This document shows, one piece after another, positions 23,493 through 33,382 of a stretch of DNA of 33,538 nt; position 1 is the stretch's first letter, and each line of letters starts with the position of its first letter. The position numbers and the translations under genes are program-made. A model generated the notes under the pieces. That model saw nothing but the letters and a program-made list of their open reading frames with translations. It did not search any database and was not told the origin of the DNA. The DNA lies in assembly GCA_035696165.1 (NCBI GenBank), contig DASRQX010000048.1, positions 1 to 33,538 of the forward strand, in the 5' to 3' direction. The stretch is from Palsa-883 sp035696165. GTDB lineage: Bacteria > Pseudomonadota > Alphaproteobacteria > Acetobacterales > Acetobacteraceae.

Positions 23493-24563
23493 GTGAAATT
23501 CTCGATCGCCGTCAATATGGAGCGGAGCGACGCCAGTCAGGACATGCGTGAAGTGGTGCGCCATGCGGTCGATCTTGTCAGGCTGGCTGAGCAGGGCGGG
23601 TTCGAGATCGCCTGGGCGGCCGAACACCACACGATTGAGCTAACGGTTGGCCCCAACCCGTTCACCATCCTGACGCACTGGGCGGCGCACACCTCACGCA
23701 TCCGTCTTGGCACCGCGGTGGTTGTCGCACCGTATTGGCATCCCATCCGGGTCGCCGGCGAAGCGGCATTGTTCGACCTGTTCAGCGACGGCAGGCTGGA
23801 GCTCGGTTTCGGGCGCGGTGCGTTCCAGTATGAGTTCGACCGCATGGCCCGTGGCATCGCACAGCAGAAGGGCGGCCTGTATCTGCGGGAGATGCTGCCG
23901 GTGGTGAAGGCCCTGTGGCAGGGTGATATCGAGCACCATGGCGAGCTGTGGGACTTTCCCCTGGCGACCTCGGTGCCGAAGCCGTTGCAGCAGCCGCATC
24001 CGCCGATCTGGGTGGCGACGCGCGATCCCGCCTCGTTCGCCTGGGCGATGGAATCGGGGGCCAACATCATGGCGACGCCGTTGTCGCGCCCGCACGCCGA
24101 GGTCGGCATCCTCGGCCAACGCTTTGCCGACACATTGGCGCAGCTTCCCGCCATCAAGCGGCCACGCTTCCTGATGCTGCGGCGGGCCTGCGTCTATGCG
24201 CGGCCAGATGACTGGCGGGTTCCGGTCGAGGCGTCGATCGCCTATGGCAGGCAGTTCGATACGCTGTTCCAGAACAGCGGCCGGGTGCGGAACGGATTTC
24301 CGGAGCCCGTCGGACTGGCGCAGATGGCGGGGCGTGCCGAGTACCAGACCGACACGGTCCGCGACAGCATGGTGTTCGGCACGCCGGACGAAGTTGTCGC
24401 CAAGCTGCGGCAGTACGAAGCGGTCGGTGTGGATCAGTTCTGCTACGGCGCTTCCTTCGGTCTGCCGCATGCGGTCGAGCGGCGGTCGCTCGAACTGTTC
24501 ATCACCGAGGTGATGCCGCATTTCGCGGCGCCAGCGACGGTGCCTGCTCACGTGGCGGCGTGA
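23493..24563 (+). CDS. LLM-class flavin-dependent monooxygenase (luciferase-like)
   Basis: I choose the GTG at 23493: AAGGAG (23481-23486) is 6 nt upstream of it, whereas it directly abuts the ATG at 23487. The 356-aa protein has the bacterial-luciferase TIM-barrel marks: FEIAWAAEHHTIE, RIRLGTAVVVAPYWHPIRVA and FSDGRLELGFGRG, with a later substrate-side PHPPIWVATRDPASF. Such enzymes use reduced flavin (FMNH2) from a partner reductase to oxygenate a substrate. No reductase is adjacent. The substrate is unknown. Tandem repeats precede it and a hairpin follows. Confidence 0.9.
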   Translation: MKFSIAVNMERSDASQDMREVVRHAVDLVRLAEQGGFEIAWAAEHHTIELTVGPNPFTILTHWAAHTSRIRLGTAVVVAPYWHPIRVAGEAALFDLFSDGRLELGFGRGAFQYEFDRMARGIAQQKGGLYLREMLPVVKALWQGDIEHHGELWDFPLATSVPKPLQQPHPPIWVATRDPASFAWAMESGANIMATPLSRPHAEVGILGQRFADTLAQLPAIKRPRFLMLRRACVYARPDDWRVPVEASIAYGRQFDTLFQNSGRVRNGFPEPVGLAQMAGRAEYQTDTVRDSMVFGTPDEVVAKLRQYEAVGVDQFCYGASFGLPHAVERRSLELFITEVMPHFAAPATVPAHVAA

Positions 24564-24601
24564 CACTGCGTGCGGCTGCGGTGGGGTGCCCGCCGCCGTC
24601 G

Positions 24602-24628
24602 GGTGGGTAAGTCCTTGCGCCACCCACC
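24602..24628 (+). terminator. Hairpin after the luciferase-like gene
   Basis: GGTGGGT (24602-24608) pairs with ACCCACC (24622-24628) about 40 bp beyond the stop. No strong T-run follows, so it is a weak terminator call. Confidence 0.4.
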
Positions 24629-24712
24629 GGTTTCGGTGCAACGCGCACGGCGTGGGATAGGATTAGGAGAGGAACAGGCGGCGCGCTGCACCGCGGAGAC
24701 GTCGGTAACGCA

Positions 24713-25138
24713 TCAGCAGACGCTTCCAGGAGCTCGATCATAAGCGGCGCACGTCCCGCCTTCCGCCCCGTGCGAGTTCATGTGCCTGTCTCCCGCATGA
24801 CCCATGTCCCTGTCTCCCCCATGACTCATGCCGCCGCCATGGTCGGCTGCCGCCGCAACTCCGGCACCGGAACCGGAACCGCCAGCGTGGCTCGCGCTCC
24901 CGGCAGCATTGCCACCGGCGCCGCGGGCTCCACCGTGGCCGCCACCACTGCCGCCGCCATGGCCACCACCGCCGCCACCACCACCACCACCACCGCCACC
25001 ACCACCACCGCCATGTGCAAGGGCGACCTTGCCGGTCGTCAGATGACCGCCAAGCAGTGTGACGGGGGTAGCGGCCAACGCCGCACCAACGATCGCCGTT
25101 ACTACGAGCCGCTTCAGTCCCTTTGGTGAGCCTTTCAT
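24713..25138 (-). CDS. Small secreted polyglycine/His-rich protein
   Basis: The start is placed at 25138, where GGAAGGGG precedes the ATG and a proper signal peptide follows (KRLVVTAIVGAALAATPVTL). Upstream frame extension to 25294 lacks this logic. The 141-aa product has an AHG followed by an uninterrupted run of 17 glycines, then GHGGGSGGGHGG repeats and His/Met/Gly motifs (MSHGGDRDMGH, MNSH). The poly-Gly run is encoded by a (GGY)n trinucleotide tract, prone to length change. Function is unknown; the His/Met content would allow metal binding. It is similar in style to the protein at 20712. Confidence 0.65.
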   Translation of the reverse strand: MKGSPKGLKRLVVTAIVGAALAATPVTLLGGHLTTGKVALAHGGGGGGGGGGGGGGGGGHGGGSGGGHGGARGAGGNAAGSASHAGGSGSGAGVAAAADHGGGMSHGGDRDMGHAGDRHMNSHGAEGGTCAAYDRAPGSVC

Positions 25139-25339
25139 GACCAGTTCCCCTTCCAGGTATATCGCCTCATCGCAGCGCTCGTCGCCACGCCAAGTGAGCC
25201 GGCGATTCCACTCAGGGTAAAGACGCTCCAGGGTTCGCAGTATTCCACCGCGCTCGTCCGCCCGCCCGCCTTCCCCCCGCACCCAGGACAGCACATATCT
25301 TGGCCAACGTCGGTCAAGAGACCGCCCCAGGGACCGGCC

Positions 25340-25462
25340 ATGGACACCGTCAATCTCTACGAAGCCAAGACCAACCTGTCCGAACTCGTCGAACGCGCCG
25401 CCTGAGGCGAAGAGATCGTCATCGCCGAGGTGGGTGACGCAAGAGCTTACTCACCCTACAAC
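25340..25462 (+). pseudogene. Broken Phd/YefM-type antitoxin gene
   Basis: The ATG at 25340 starts MDTVNLYEAKTNLSELVERA, a near-perfect Phd/YefM-type antitoxin N-terminus. It then meets TGA at 25403-25405. The same frame resumes directly with GEEIVIAEVGDAR, the expected next segment. Beyond about 25460 the resemblance fades and no toxin gene (PIN or Doc type) follows. So this looks like a nonsense-mutated, truncated antitoxin. The surrounding 25139-25666 stretch holds no other credible gene. Confidence 0.8.
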
Positions 25463-25666
25463 GCAGCGGTCATTGTTGTGCGCCGCCACCGAAGCCGGCC
25501 CACCACCTGCCACAGTCGTTCCGACCGGAGCTGCCGCCCCAACTGGCCTCGAACAACCCGACCTAAACGGGATGAACCGGCACCATGCAGAGCGTCTCGC
25601 ATTTGAGCGTGTGTTCGCGATCGGTCCGCACGGCGGAACGACGGTGCTGTGCTAAGGTGATGGGCC

Positions 25667-25960
25667 ATGAGTGAGAAGGACGCGATCACGATCCGTTTGG
25701 GCGCGGCGCTGCCCGACCTGCGGCGGCGCTGGCCGATCCGTTCGCTTGCACTGTTCGGCTCGGTGGTGCGTGACGAGGCGACGGCGGAGAGCGATCTGGA
25801 TGTGCTGGTGGAGTTCGACCATCCGATCGATCTATTCGCTTTCCTGGCGCTGGAGGAGGAACGCGCCGACCTGGCGGGCCGCCGCGTCGATCTGGTCTCG
25901 CGCGCGGCTCTCAAACGTCACCTGGGTCAGCGGATTCTCGCGGAGTTGGTACCGTTGTGA
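25667..25960 (+). CDS. mntA: MntA-type nucleotidyltransferase antitoxin
   Basis: A 97-aa minimal nucleotidyltransferase. FGSVVRDEATAESDLDVLVE carries the G31-S32-(x10)-D43-x-D45 motif. MntA antitoxins use this motif to transfer AMP from ATP onto a tyrosine of the partner HepT toxin (type VII toxin-antitoxin). VDLVSRAALKRHLGQRIL closes the fold. The stop overlaps the downstream GTG start as GTGA, so antitoxin and toxin are translationally coupled, the common order for this pair. It is cytosolic. Confidence 0.9.
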   Translation: MSEKDAITIRLGAALPDLRRRWPIRSLALFGSVVRDEATAESDLDVLVEFDHPIDLFAFLALEEERADLAGRRVDLVSRAALKRHLGQRILAELVPL

Positions 25961-26649
25961 CGACGGAACGCGACCATCCCGGCTTTCTCGAAGACCTTGT
26001 CAATGCGTGCCGCTCGATCATCGGATTTGTTGAGGGCATGTCGGTTGAGGGCATGTCGTTTGATGCGTATATGGCGGACGAGAAGACGCGCTTCGCAGTG
26101 ATGCGCGGTTACGAGATCATGGGCGGAGCGACCCGGAATCTGCCCCCTGAGTTGAGGGACGCCAACGCGGATATTCCGTGGATCTACATGACAGCGGTTC
26201 GCAACCGCATTGCACACGGGTATTTCGGATTGGATGACCTGCTGTTGTTCGAAACGATCGAGACCAGGTTGAAACCTTTGTTGCCCCGCTTGCAAGCGTT
26301 GGCGCGAAACCAACCTGGCAAGAGAATGAGACGCTACTCCAGCAGCACCTCGATCGCATCCCCCACCGCGAACTTGCCGCCCTCGATAACCGCGGCATGG
26401 ATGCCGAGATCGACATGGCCGTACAACGCGCGCAGCTCCTCCACCGGGTTGGCATCGCGCGCGGCGGTCTCTGGGTTCACCTCCGTTGCCGGGCAGCGGG
26501 CGATCCGCTTGGTCACCCGTAGCACCGCCCCGCCCAGTTGCAGCGTCCGGCCGACCCAATCGAACTCCGCCCACGCCGGCGCGCCGGAAAACCATACATT
26601 GGCGCGAAACCGCCGCCGGTGCCGACGCTCCCCGACGCGCCCCTGGTAG
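25957..26649 (+). CDS. hepT: HepT-type HEPN ribonuclease toxin with odd C-terminal extension
   Basis: The GTG at 25957 overlaps the mntA stop. Residues 82-89, RNRIAHGY, are the RX4HXY motif: Arg and His form the RNase site of HEPN toxins, and Tyr89 is the residue AMPylated by MntA. Residues about 10-115 match the family (FVEGMS, DEKTRFAVMRGYEIMGGAT, IPWIYMTAVRN). Two oddities stand out. VEGMS is duplicated (25-29 and 30-34) by an exact 15-bp tandem repeat (26029-26058). And the frame runs to 230 aa instead of about 110-140, with the last ~105 residues antisense to the MOSC gene. A TGA in the next frame at 26327 suggests a small indel removed the original stop. It may still be active. Confidence 0.82.
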   Translation: MTTERDHPGFLEDLVNACRSIIGFVEGMSVEGMSFDAYMADEKTRFAVMRGYEIMGGATRNLPPELRDANADIPWIYMTAVRNRIAHGYFGLDDLLLFETIETRLKPLLPRLQALARNQPGKRMRRYSSSTSIASPTANLPPSITAAWMPRSTWPYNARSSSTGLASRAAVSGFTSVAGQRAIRLVTRSTAPPSCSVRPTQSNSAHAGAPENHTLARNRRRCRRSPTRPW

Positions 26650-27092
26650 TCGCGCCAGCTCGCCAGGTTGATCAGGCTGACAACCTTCTGGCGCTGGTCG
26701 CAAAACACATGTCCCGGCACGTGATGGAACCGCGGCTCACCTCGCGCCTCCTCTCCCAGATACTCCACCAGGAACGCACCGATGCGCCGCCGCCCGGCCT
26801 CGGTCAGTGCATTCTCCATCACCGCGCTGCCGTCCGGCGCCCGGATCCCCAGGAACCCGGAGCGCGGATCGAACATCGAGCGCAGCAGGGCGATCCGTGC
26901 GTTCCGCTTCTGGCACATGAAGTTGTCCTTCGGCAGCCAGGTCGGCGCCGCCGGGTCGAACCCGGAATCGCCCTGCGCCAGCGCAAAGGCGCGATCCCAC
27001 GGGATGCTGTCACCTTCTTCCACCGCGGCAGCCTCGATCGCCTCGGCCGACAGACCCTTCACCGGGAAGCGGTACAGATACTCAATTCGCAT
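26334..27092 (-). CDS. MOSC domain-containing protein
   Basis: The start at 27092 (MRIEYLYRFPVKGLSAE) follows a G-rich ribosome site. The longer frame to 27569 runs antisense into clpB. The 252-aa protein has the MOSC N-terminal β-barrel opening YRFPVKGLS and a C-terminal MOSC core RIARCPATEVNPETA with the conserved Cys, then VEELRALYGHVDLG. MOSC proteins bind or transfer sulfur to molybdenum cofactor or reduce N-hydroxylated compounds with it; which applies here is not visible. It is convergent with the hepT frame, which overlaps its 3' half, and divergent from clpB. Confidence 0.85.
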   Translation of the reverse strand: MRIEYLYRFPVKGLSAEAIEAAAVEEGDSIPWDRAFALAQGDSGFDPAAPTWLPKDNFMCQKRNARIALLRSMFDPRSGFLGIRAPDGSAVMENALTEAGRRRIGAFLVEYLGEEARGEPRFHHVPGHVFCDQRQKVVSLINLASWRDYQGRVGERRHRRRFRANVWFSGAPAWAEFDWVGRTLQLGGAVLRVTKRIARCPATEVNPETAARDANPVEELRALYGHVDLGIHAAVIEGGKFAVGDAIEVLLE

Positions 27093-27147
27093 GTGGCAAC
27101 CCCCCTTGCCGCGCAGTCTGCCCCGCCCTACCTCGGTTGCGGAAGAC

Positions 27148-27280
27148 CAATCGCCACCGCCTGTTGAGGGGTGGCAATCTACCGCCGTCGCCGACCGGGA
27201 CGGGAGAAATTGCCAACGATCAATGCCACCGCCTCTTGGGGGATGGCAAACTGCTGTCGCCTCCGACCAGGGACATGAGA
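27148..27280. repeat. Duplicated 60-bp leader repeat before clpB
   Basis: Two imperfect 60-base copies (27148-27207 and 27221-27280) share GCCACCGCCT, TTG then GGG/TGGCAA, GTCGCC, CCGACC and GAGA blocks in the same order. Copy 2 ends one base before the clpB ATG. Each copy contains a GCCACC...G(G/A)TGGC inverted pair. It could be a dispersed genome repeat or a regulatory leader of clpB. I see no CIRCE or clear sigma-32 promoter. Confidence 0.75.
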
Positions 27281-27281
27281 C

Positions 27282-29861
<2,580 letters not shown>

Positions 29862-29871
29862 CGACGAGAAC

Positions 29872-29897
29872 CTCTCCCACGCCTGCGCGCGGGAGAG
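29872..29897. terminator. Hairpin after clpB
   Basis: CTCTCCC (29872-29878) pairs with GGGAGAG (29891-29897) around a GC-rich loop, 10 bp after the clpB stop. It has no U-tract. It looks like a widespread intergenic palindrome that may serve as a terminator. Confidence 0.5.
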
Positions 29898-30025
29898 CGT
29901 TCGACAGCACGAAGAGCGCGGGCAATCGGAGCGGCACGCTGCTTCGCGACCGCCGGCCGGGTTGCCTCTTTGGCATGCTCTGGTTCACCGTGACAGGTTG
30001 TGCGGTGCGGACAGAGGACACACCG

Positions 30026-30313
30026 ATGCCCGACGTTCAGATTTCGGACGCCGTGAAGGACATCCTTGATGGTCTGGTGGCCAATGGGGTTGTCGGAAGT
30101 GGGGCTGAATTTGTCGAGCAAGCGGTACGCCTCTGCGCGGCAGATCATGATTACGACGAGGCTGAACTCGTGGCTGCGACGGAGGCCGGCCTCGCCGACA
30201 TGCGTGCTGGAAAGTACACAACTATCGACGGGCCCGAGTCTCGAGCAGCGTTCTGGGATCAGATCAGACACGAGGTAAGGCAAAAGGTTGCCGGTTCGGC
30301 TGTTGGTACATAG
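30026..30313 (+). CDS. ParD-like ribbon-helix-helix antitoxin, without a partner
   Basis: The ATG at 30026 (MPDVQISDAVKDILDGLVAN) gives a 95-aa protein; earlier frame positions are clpB-antisense artefacts. The N-terminal part resembles a ribbon-helix-helix DNA-binding antitoxin, and VAATEAGLADMRAGKYTTID matches the toxin-binding tail of ParD/CopG-type proteins. A ParE/RelE toxin would be expected just downstream, but the next 108 bp are empty and the following gene is on the other strand. So it is an orphan, perhaps a decayed locus or an antitoxin acting on a distant toxin. Confidence 0.65.
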   Translation: MPDVQISDAVKDILDGLVANGVVGSGAEFVEQAVRLCAADHDYDEAELVAATEAGLADMRAGKYTTIDGPESRAAFWDQIRHEVRQKVAGSAVGT

Positions 30314-30421
30314 GGGAAAGAATGACGGGCTTGCGCAGACTGGCACGCACGACCGATGCGCTGCGTGGGTCGCGCCGGTTGGGTGGTTGACGCCGATCCC
30401 GCGACGGGTGTTTCCCCCCGA

Positions 30422-32026
30422 TCAGAAAGCCGACGGCGGTCCACGGCGCATTGCGGCCACCAGCACCAGGCAGCCGAATGCGCCGGCGCCGGCGGCGAGA
30501 AAACCGTCCACATAGGCCAGCACCGACGCCTGCTGCAGCACGGCACTCGACAGCAGGTTGACGGCCTGCGCCGACGCTACGCCGAGGTCTGCGGTATGTG
30601 CGCCAATGGCACCACGGTACGCGGCCAACCGGTCGGCGGTGGTGCCGGCGATGGCGTCGATGTGCAGGCCGATGAGGTTGGAATGGATCTGTTCACGCAC
30701 GCGAACGAAGGTCTGCATGAATGCGGTGCCGATCTCGCCGCCGAACAGGCGACTGATCTGCAGTAGGCAGCCGACGGTCAATGCATCGGCTGGGCTTATT
30801 GACCGTACGATCAGGAGGATCAGCGCGGTCAACGCGAAGGACTGGCCGATCGCCTGCATGATCTGCGACGGCAGAAAATCCCTGGTGGCCCACTGGCTGG
30901 TCAGGTCGGCCGCCATCAAGCACGCCACGCCGATGATCGTGGTGCCAAAGGCCAGCACCCAGCGTCCATCGACCCGCCGCAACAACGCCGCCAATGGATA
31001 GACGATGAGGAACTGCGGCAGCGCGATCCACAGCAAGACGGCGCCCACTTGCAGCTCTCGGAAGTTTTGTACCGTCTGCAGATAAGTCGGGATGATGTAA
31101 GCGGTTGACAGGATGATGAAGCGATAACCGGCCAGCAGCAGCATCAGGTAAGGCAGGCTCTCGCGTACCAGAAGGCGCAGGTTGAGAAACGGTTTTTCCG
31201 TGATCAGCTCGCGTATGATGAAGGCGAGCGTCATTGCTCCGCCGGCCAGCAGCAATCCGGTGATCACGCCGCTGCTTCTCCAGTCGAGCCGATTGCCCTG
31301 ATCCAGCGCCGCATAGAGCAGCCCAAATCCCATCATGGCGTAGGCCAGTCCGGGCCAGTCCAGATCACGCATAAGCGCAATGTTCACGCGCTCGCGCGGC
31401 ACCCCGTACCAGATGCAGGCGAACATCAGCGGCTGTGCCGCGCAGTACTGCCAGTCGATCCATCGCCATGACCAATGGTCCGTGAACCAACCCTCGAGCG
31501 ACGCCGCGACGTTCTGCGACAGTTCGGAGTTCATTGCATAGAGCGCAATCGCGAACACGATAAGCCGCGCCGGCATGCTGCGGACGATAAAGCTGATCGT
31601 AAGCGGAATGAACGTGCCGGAGCCGAGGCCACCCAGAAACTGCATGGTCAGGAAGGCGGTCAGGTTAGGCGACAGCGGGCCGAGCAGGCAGGCCAAGAAG
31701 AACAACAGCATCCCCAGCAGCAGGACCCGTCGTACGCCGAACACCGCGCCCAGGTAGGGCGACGCAACGCCCACCAGCATCTGGCCGACGCCGAAGCTCG
31801 TGGTGATCCAGGCGCCTTCGTCGTAACCGGCGGACAGGCCGCCGCGCAGATCGGCCAGGCCGAAACTCGTTACCCGGCTGGCGAGAACACCCAAGACGGA
31901 ACCAAGCAGCACCCCGAGCATGCCGACATAGGGGCGCAACGAGTCGGCACTCCAACGCGGGTGCTGCTCGGCGAACGCGTGCAGTGCGACGCCGGCCGAC
32001 GTTACGGGAGCGAGATGCAGCCTCAT
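30422..32026 (-). CDS. MFS efflux transporter, DHA2/EmrB family
   Basis: A 534-aa polytopic membrane protein of the 14-helix DHA2 drug/H+ antiporter size. GAWITTSFGVGQMLVGVASPYLGAVFGVRRVLLLG carries the conserved loop between helices 2 and 3, and GGLGSGTFIPLTISFIVRSM follows. It should export amphipathic compounds across the inner membrane using the proton gradient. Its start overlaps the stop of the adaptor gene by 4 bp (ATGA), so both are coupled as an EmrA/EmrB-type tripartite pump. The outer-membrane TolC-like channel is not here. The substrate is unknown. Confidence 0.9.
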   Translation of the reverse strand: MRLHLAPVTSAGVALHAFAEQHPRWSADSLRPYVGMLGVLLGSVLGVLASRVTSFGLADLRGGLSAGYDEGAWITTSFGVGQMLVGVASPYLGAVFGVRRVLLLGMLLFFLACLLGPLSPNLTAFLTMQFLGGLGSGTFIPLTISFIVRSMPARLIVFAIALYAMNSELSQNVAASLEGWFTDHWSWRWIDWQYCAAQPLMFACIWYGVPRERVNIALMRDLDWPGLAYAMMGFGLLYAALDQGNRLDWRSSGVITGLLLAGGAMTLAFIIRELITEKPFLNLRLLVRESLPYLMLLLAGYRFIILSTAYIIPTYLQTVQNFRELQVGAVLLWIALPQFLIVYPLAALLRRVDGRWVLAFGTTIIGVACLMAADLTSQWATRDFLPSQIMQAIGQSFALTALILLIVRSISPADALTVGCLLQISRLFGGEIGTAFMQTFVRVREQIHSNLIGLHIDAIAGTTADRLAAYRGAIGAHTADLGVASAQAVNLLSSAVLQQASVLAYVDGFLAAGAGAFGCLVLVAAMRRGPPSAF

Positions 32027-33141
32027 TTCGGCGACGGATCCGGGCCTGCGCCGGTGTCGATCCGCGCCTCGGCCGACATGCCGGGCCGCACCAGCGTGCC
32101 CAGCGCGGCGCTCGGGTCCAGCACGATCTTCACCGGCATGCGCTGCACCACCTTGGTGAAGTTGCCGGTGGCATTATCGGGCGGCAGCAGCGCGAACGTG
32201 CTGCCGGTGCCAGGCGACCAGCTATCCACGTGTCCGGTCAGTACCAACCCGGGGAACGCATCGACCGTGACGCGCGCCGGATCGCCAAGCCGCACATGCG
32301 TCATCTGGGTTTCCTTGAAGTTCGCGATCACCCAAGTGTTACGCAATGGGATCATTGCGATCACCTGGGTGCCGACATTGACGAACTGGCCCGGCCGCAC
32401 CTGACGCTGTCCGACCATCCCGTCAGCCGGGGAGAGGATGCGCGTGTACCCGAGATTGTTGCGCGCGAGTGTCACCTGCGCTTCCGCGGCACGCACCTGC
32501 GCCGTGAGCTGCTGCTCCTGCACGTCCAGGCTGGCAAGCAGGGCCTTCTGCTGATCGAGTTGCGCGGTATTCAGTGCCAGTTGCGCGCTGGTGCGATTCT
32601 GGTTGTCCTCGGCCTGCTCCACGAGCTGCTGGGTCCCGGCGATTCGTGTTTGCAGCAAATCACGCTGCCGAGTCGCCTCAAGCGAGTAGCGGCGCAGGTC
32701 GGCTGCCGTCGCCTGGATGGTGGCATTGGCCTGGCGGATCAACGCGCGCTGTACATCTTTCTGGTTCGCCAGGTTGGCGAGAACTGCCTGTGCGCCAGCC
32801 AGAGTGGCCTCGGCTTGGGCAAGTTGCGCGCGATAGTCGGCTGGATCGATCTCGACGATCAGCTCGCCAGCGTGCACGGACTGGTAGTCGTTGACCGGCA
32901 CGCTGGCGACATAACCGGAGACCTTCGCGGCGAGCGGCGTGACATCGCCGACCATGTAGGCGTCGTCGGTCGACTCGAATCGCGCGGCACCGGTCCAGCG
33001 ATCCCAGTGGCCCGCCACGTACCAGGCGAGGACTCCCACCGCGATCACACAGACCACCCGAAACAGCGGAAAGATCCAGGCGGCCCGACGACGCCGCTGG
33101 GTCAAGGTGTCTGGAGGCAGGTCGGGCGATGCGTCGGGCAT
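32023..33141 (-). CDS. HlyD-family periplasmic adaptor (EmrA-like)
   Basis: The start is taken as ATG 33141 (MPDASPDLPP); a TTG seven codons earlier is possible but lacks a ribosome site. The 372-aa protein has a cytosolic basic N-terminus, one membrane helix (IFPLFRVVCVIAVGVLAWYV) and the biotinyl-lipoyl-like segment DDAYMVGDVTPLAAKVSGYV. A long α-helical hairpin (Ala/Gln-rich coiled coil, about 95-205) and a β-barrel with ILSPADGMVGQRQVRPGQFV follow. It bridges the MFS pump to an outer-membrane channel. It is the first gene of the pair and divergent from the CoA-transferase gene. Confidence 0.9.
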   Translation of the reverse strand: MPDASPDLPPDTLTQRRRRAAWIFPLFRVVCVIAVGVLAWYVAGHWDRWTGAARFESTDDAYMVGDVTPLAAKVSGYVASVPVNDYQSVHAGELIVEIDPADYRAQLAQAEATLAGAQAVLANLANQKDVQRALIRQANATIQATAADLRRYSLEATRQRDLLQTRIAGTQQLVEQAEDNQNRTSAQLALNTAQLDQQKALLASLDVQEQQLTAQVRAAEAQVTLARNNLGYTRILSPADGMVGQRQVRPGQFVNVGTQVIAMIPLRNTWVIANFKETQMTHVRLGDPARVTVDAFPGLVLTGHVDSWSPGTGSTFALLPPDNATGNFTKVVQRMPVKIVLDPSAALGTLVRPGMSAEARIDTGAGPDPSPK

Positions 33142-33382
33142 TGCGGGAAACTTTCGGGGCAAGGAGCGGAGGCGATCTTCGGTCCGATCCCCGGAGATAT
33201 TTCATGACGCCTGGAGCATCGACAATAGGCTCCGCGGCAATGGACCTGCCGATCGGCCAGGTTGAAGATGCCGCTACGAAGCATCGCGATCGAATCATGA
33301 ACTACGTCGCCATGCCTATCCGACCTGCCCGCGGGCCGATATCCTCCGCTTCCAGCACTGCGCCTCCGGGGAAGGGAAAACA

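Noticed and set aside
25456..25914. A 152-codon minus-strand frame over the start of mntA and the Phd remnant
   Set aside because: It is antisense to the MntA motif region, with Arg/Ser-rich shadow composition and no ribosome site.
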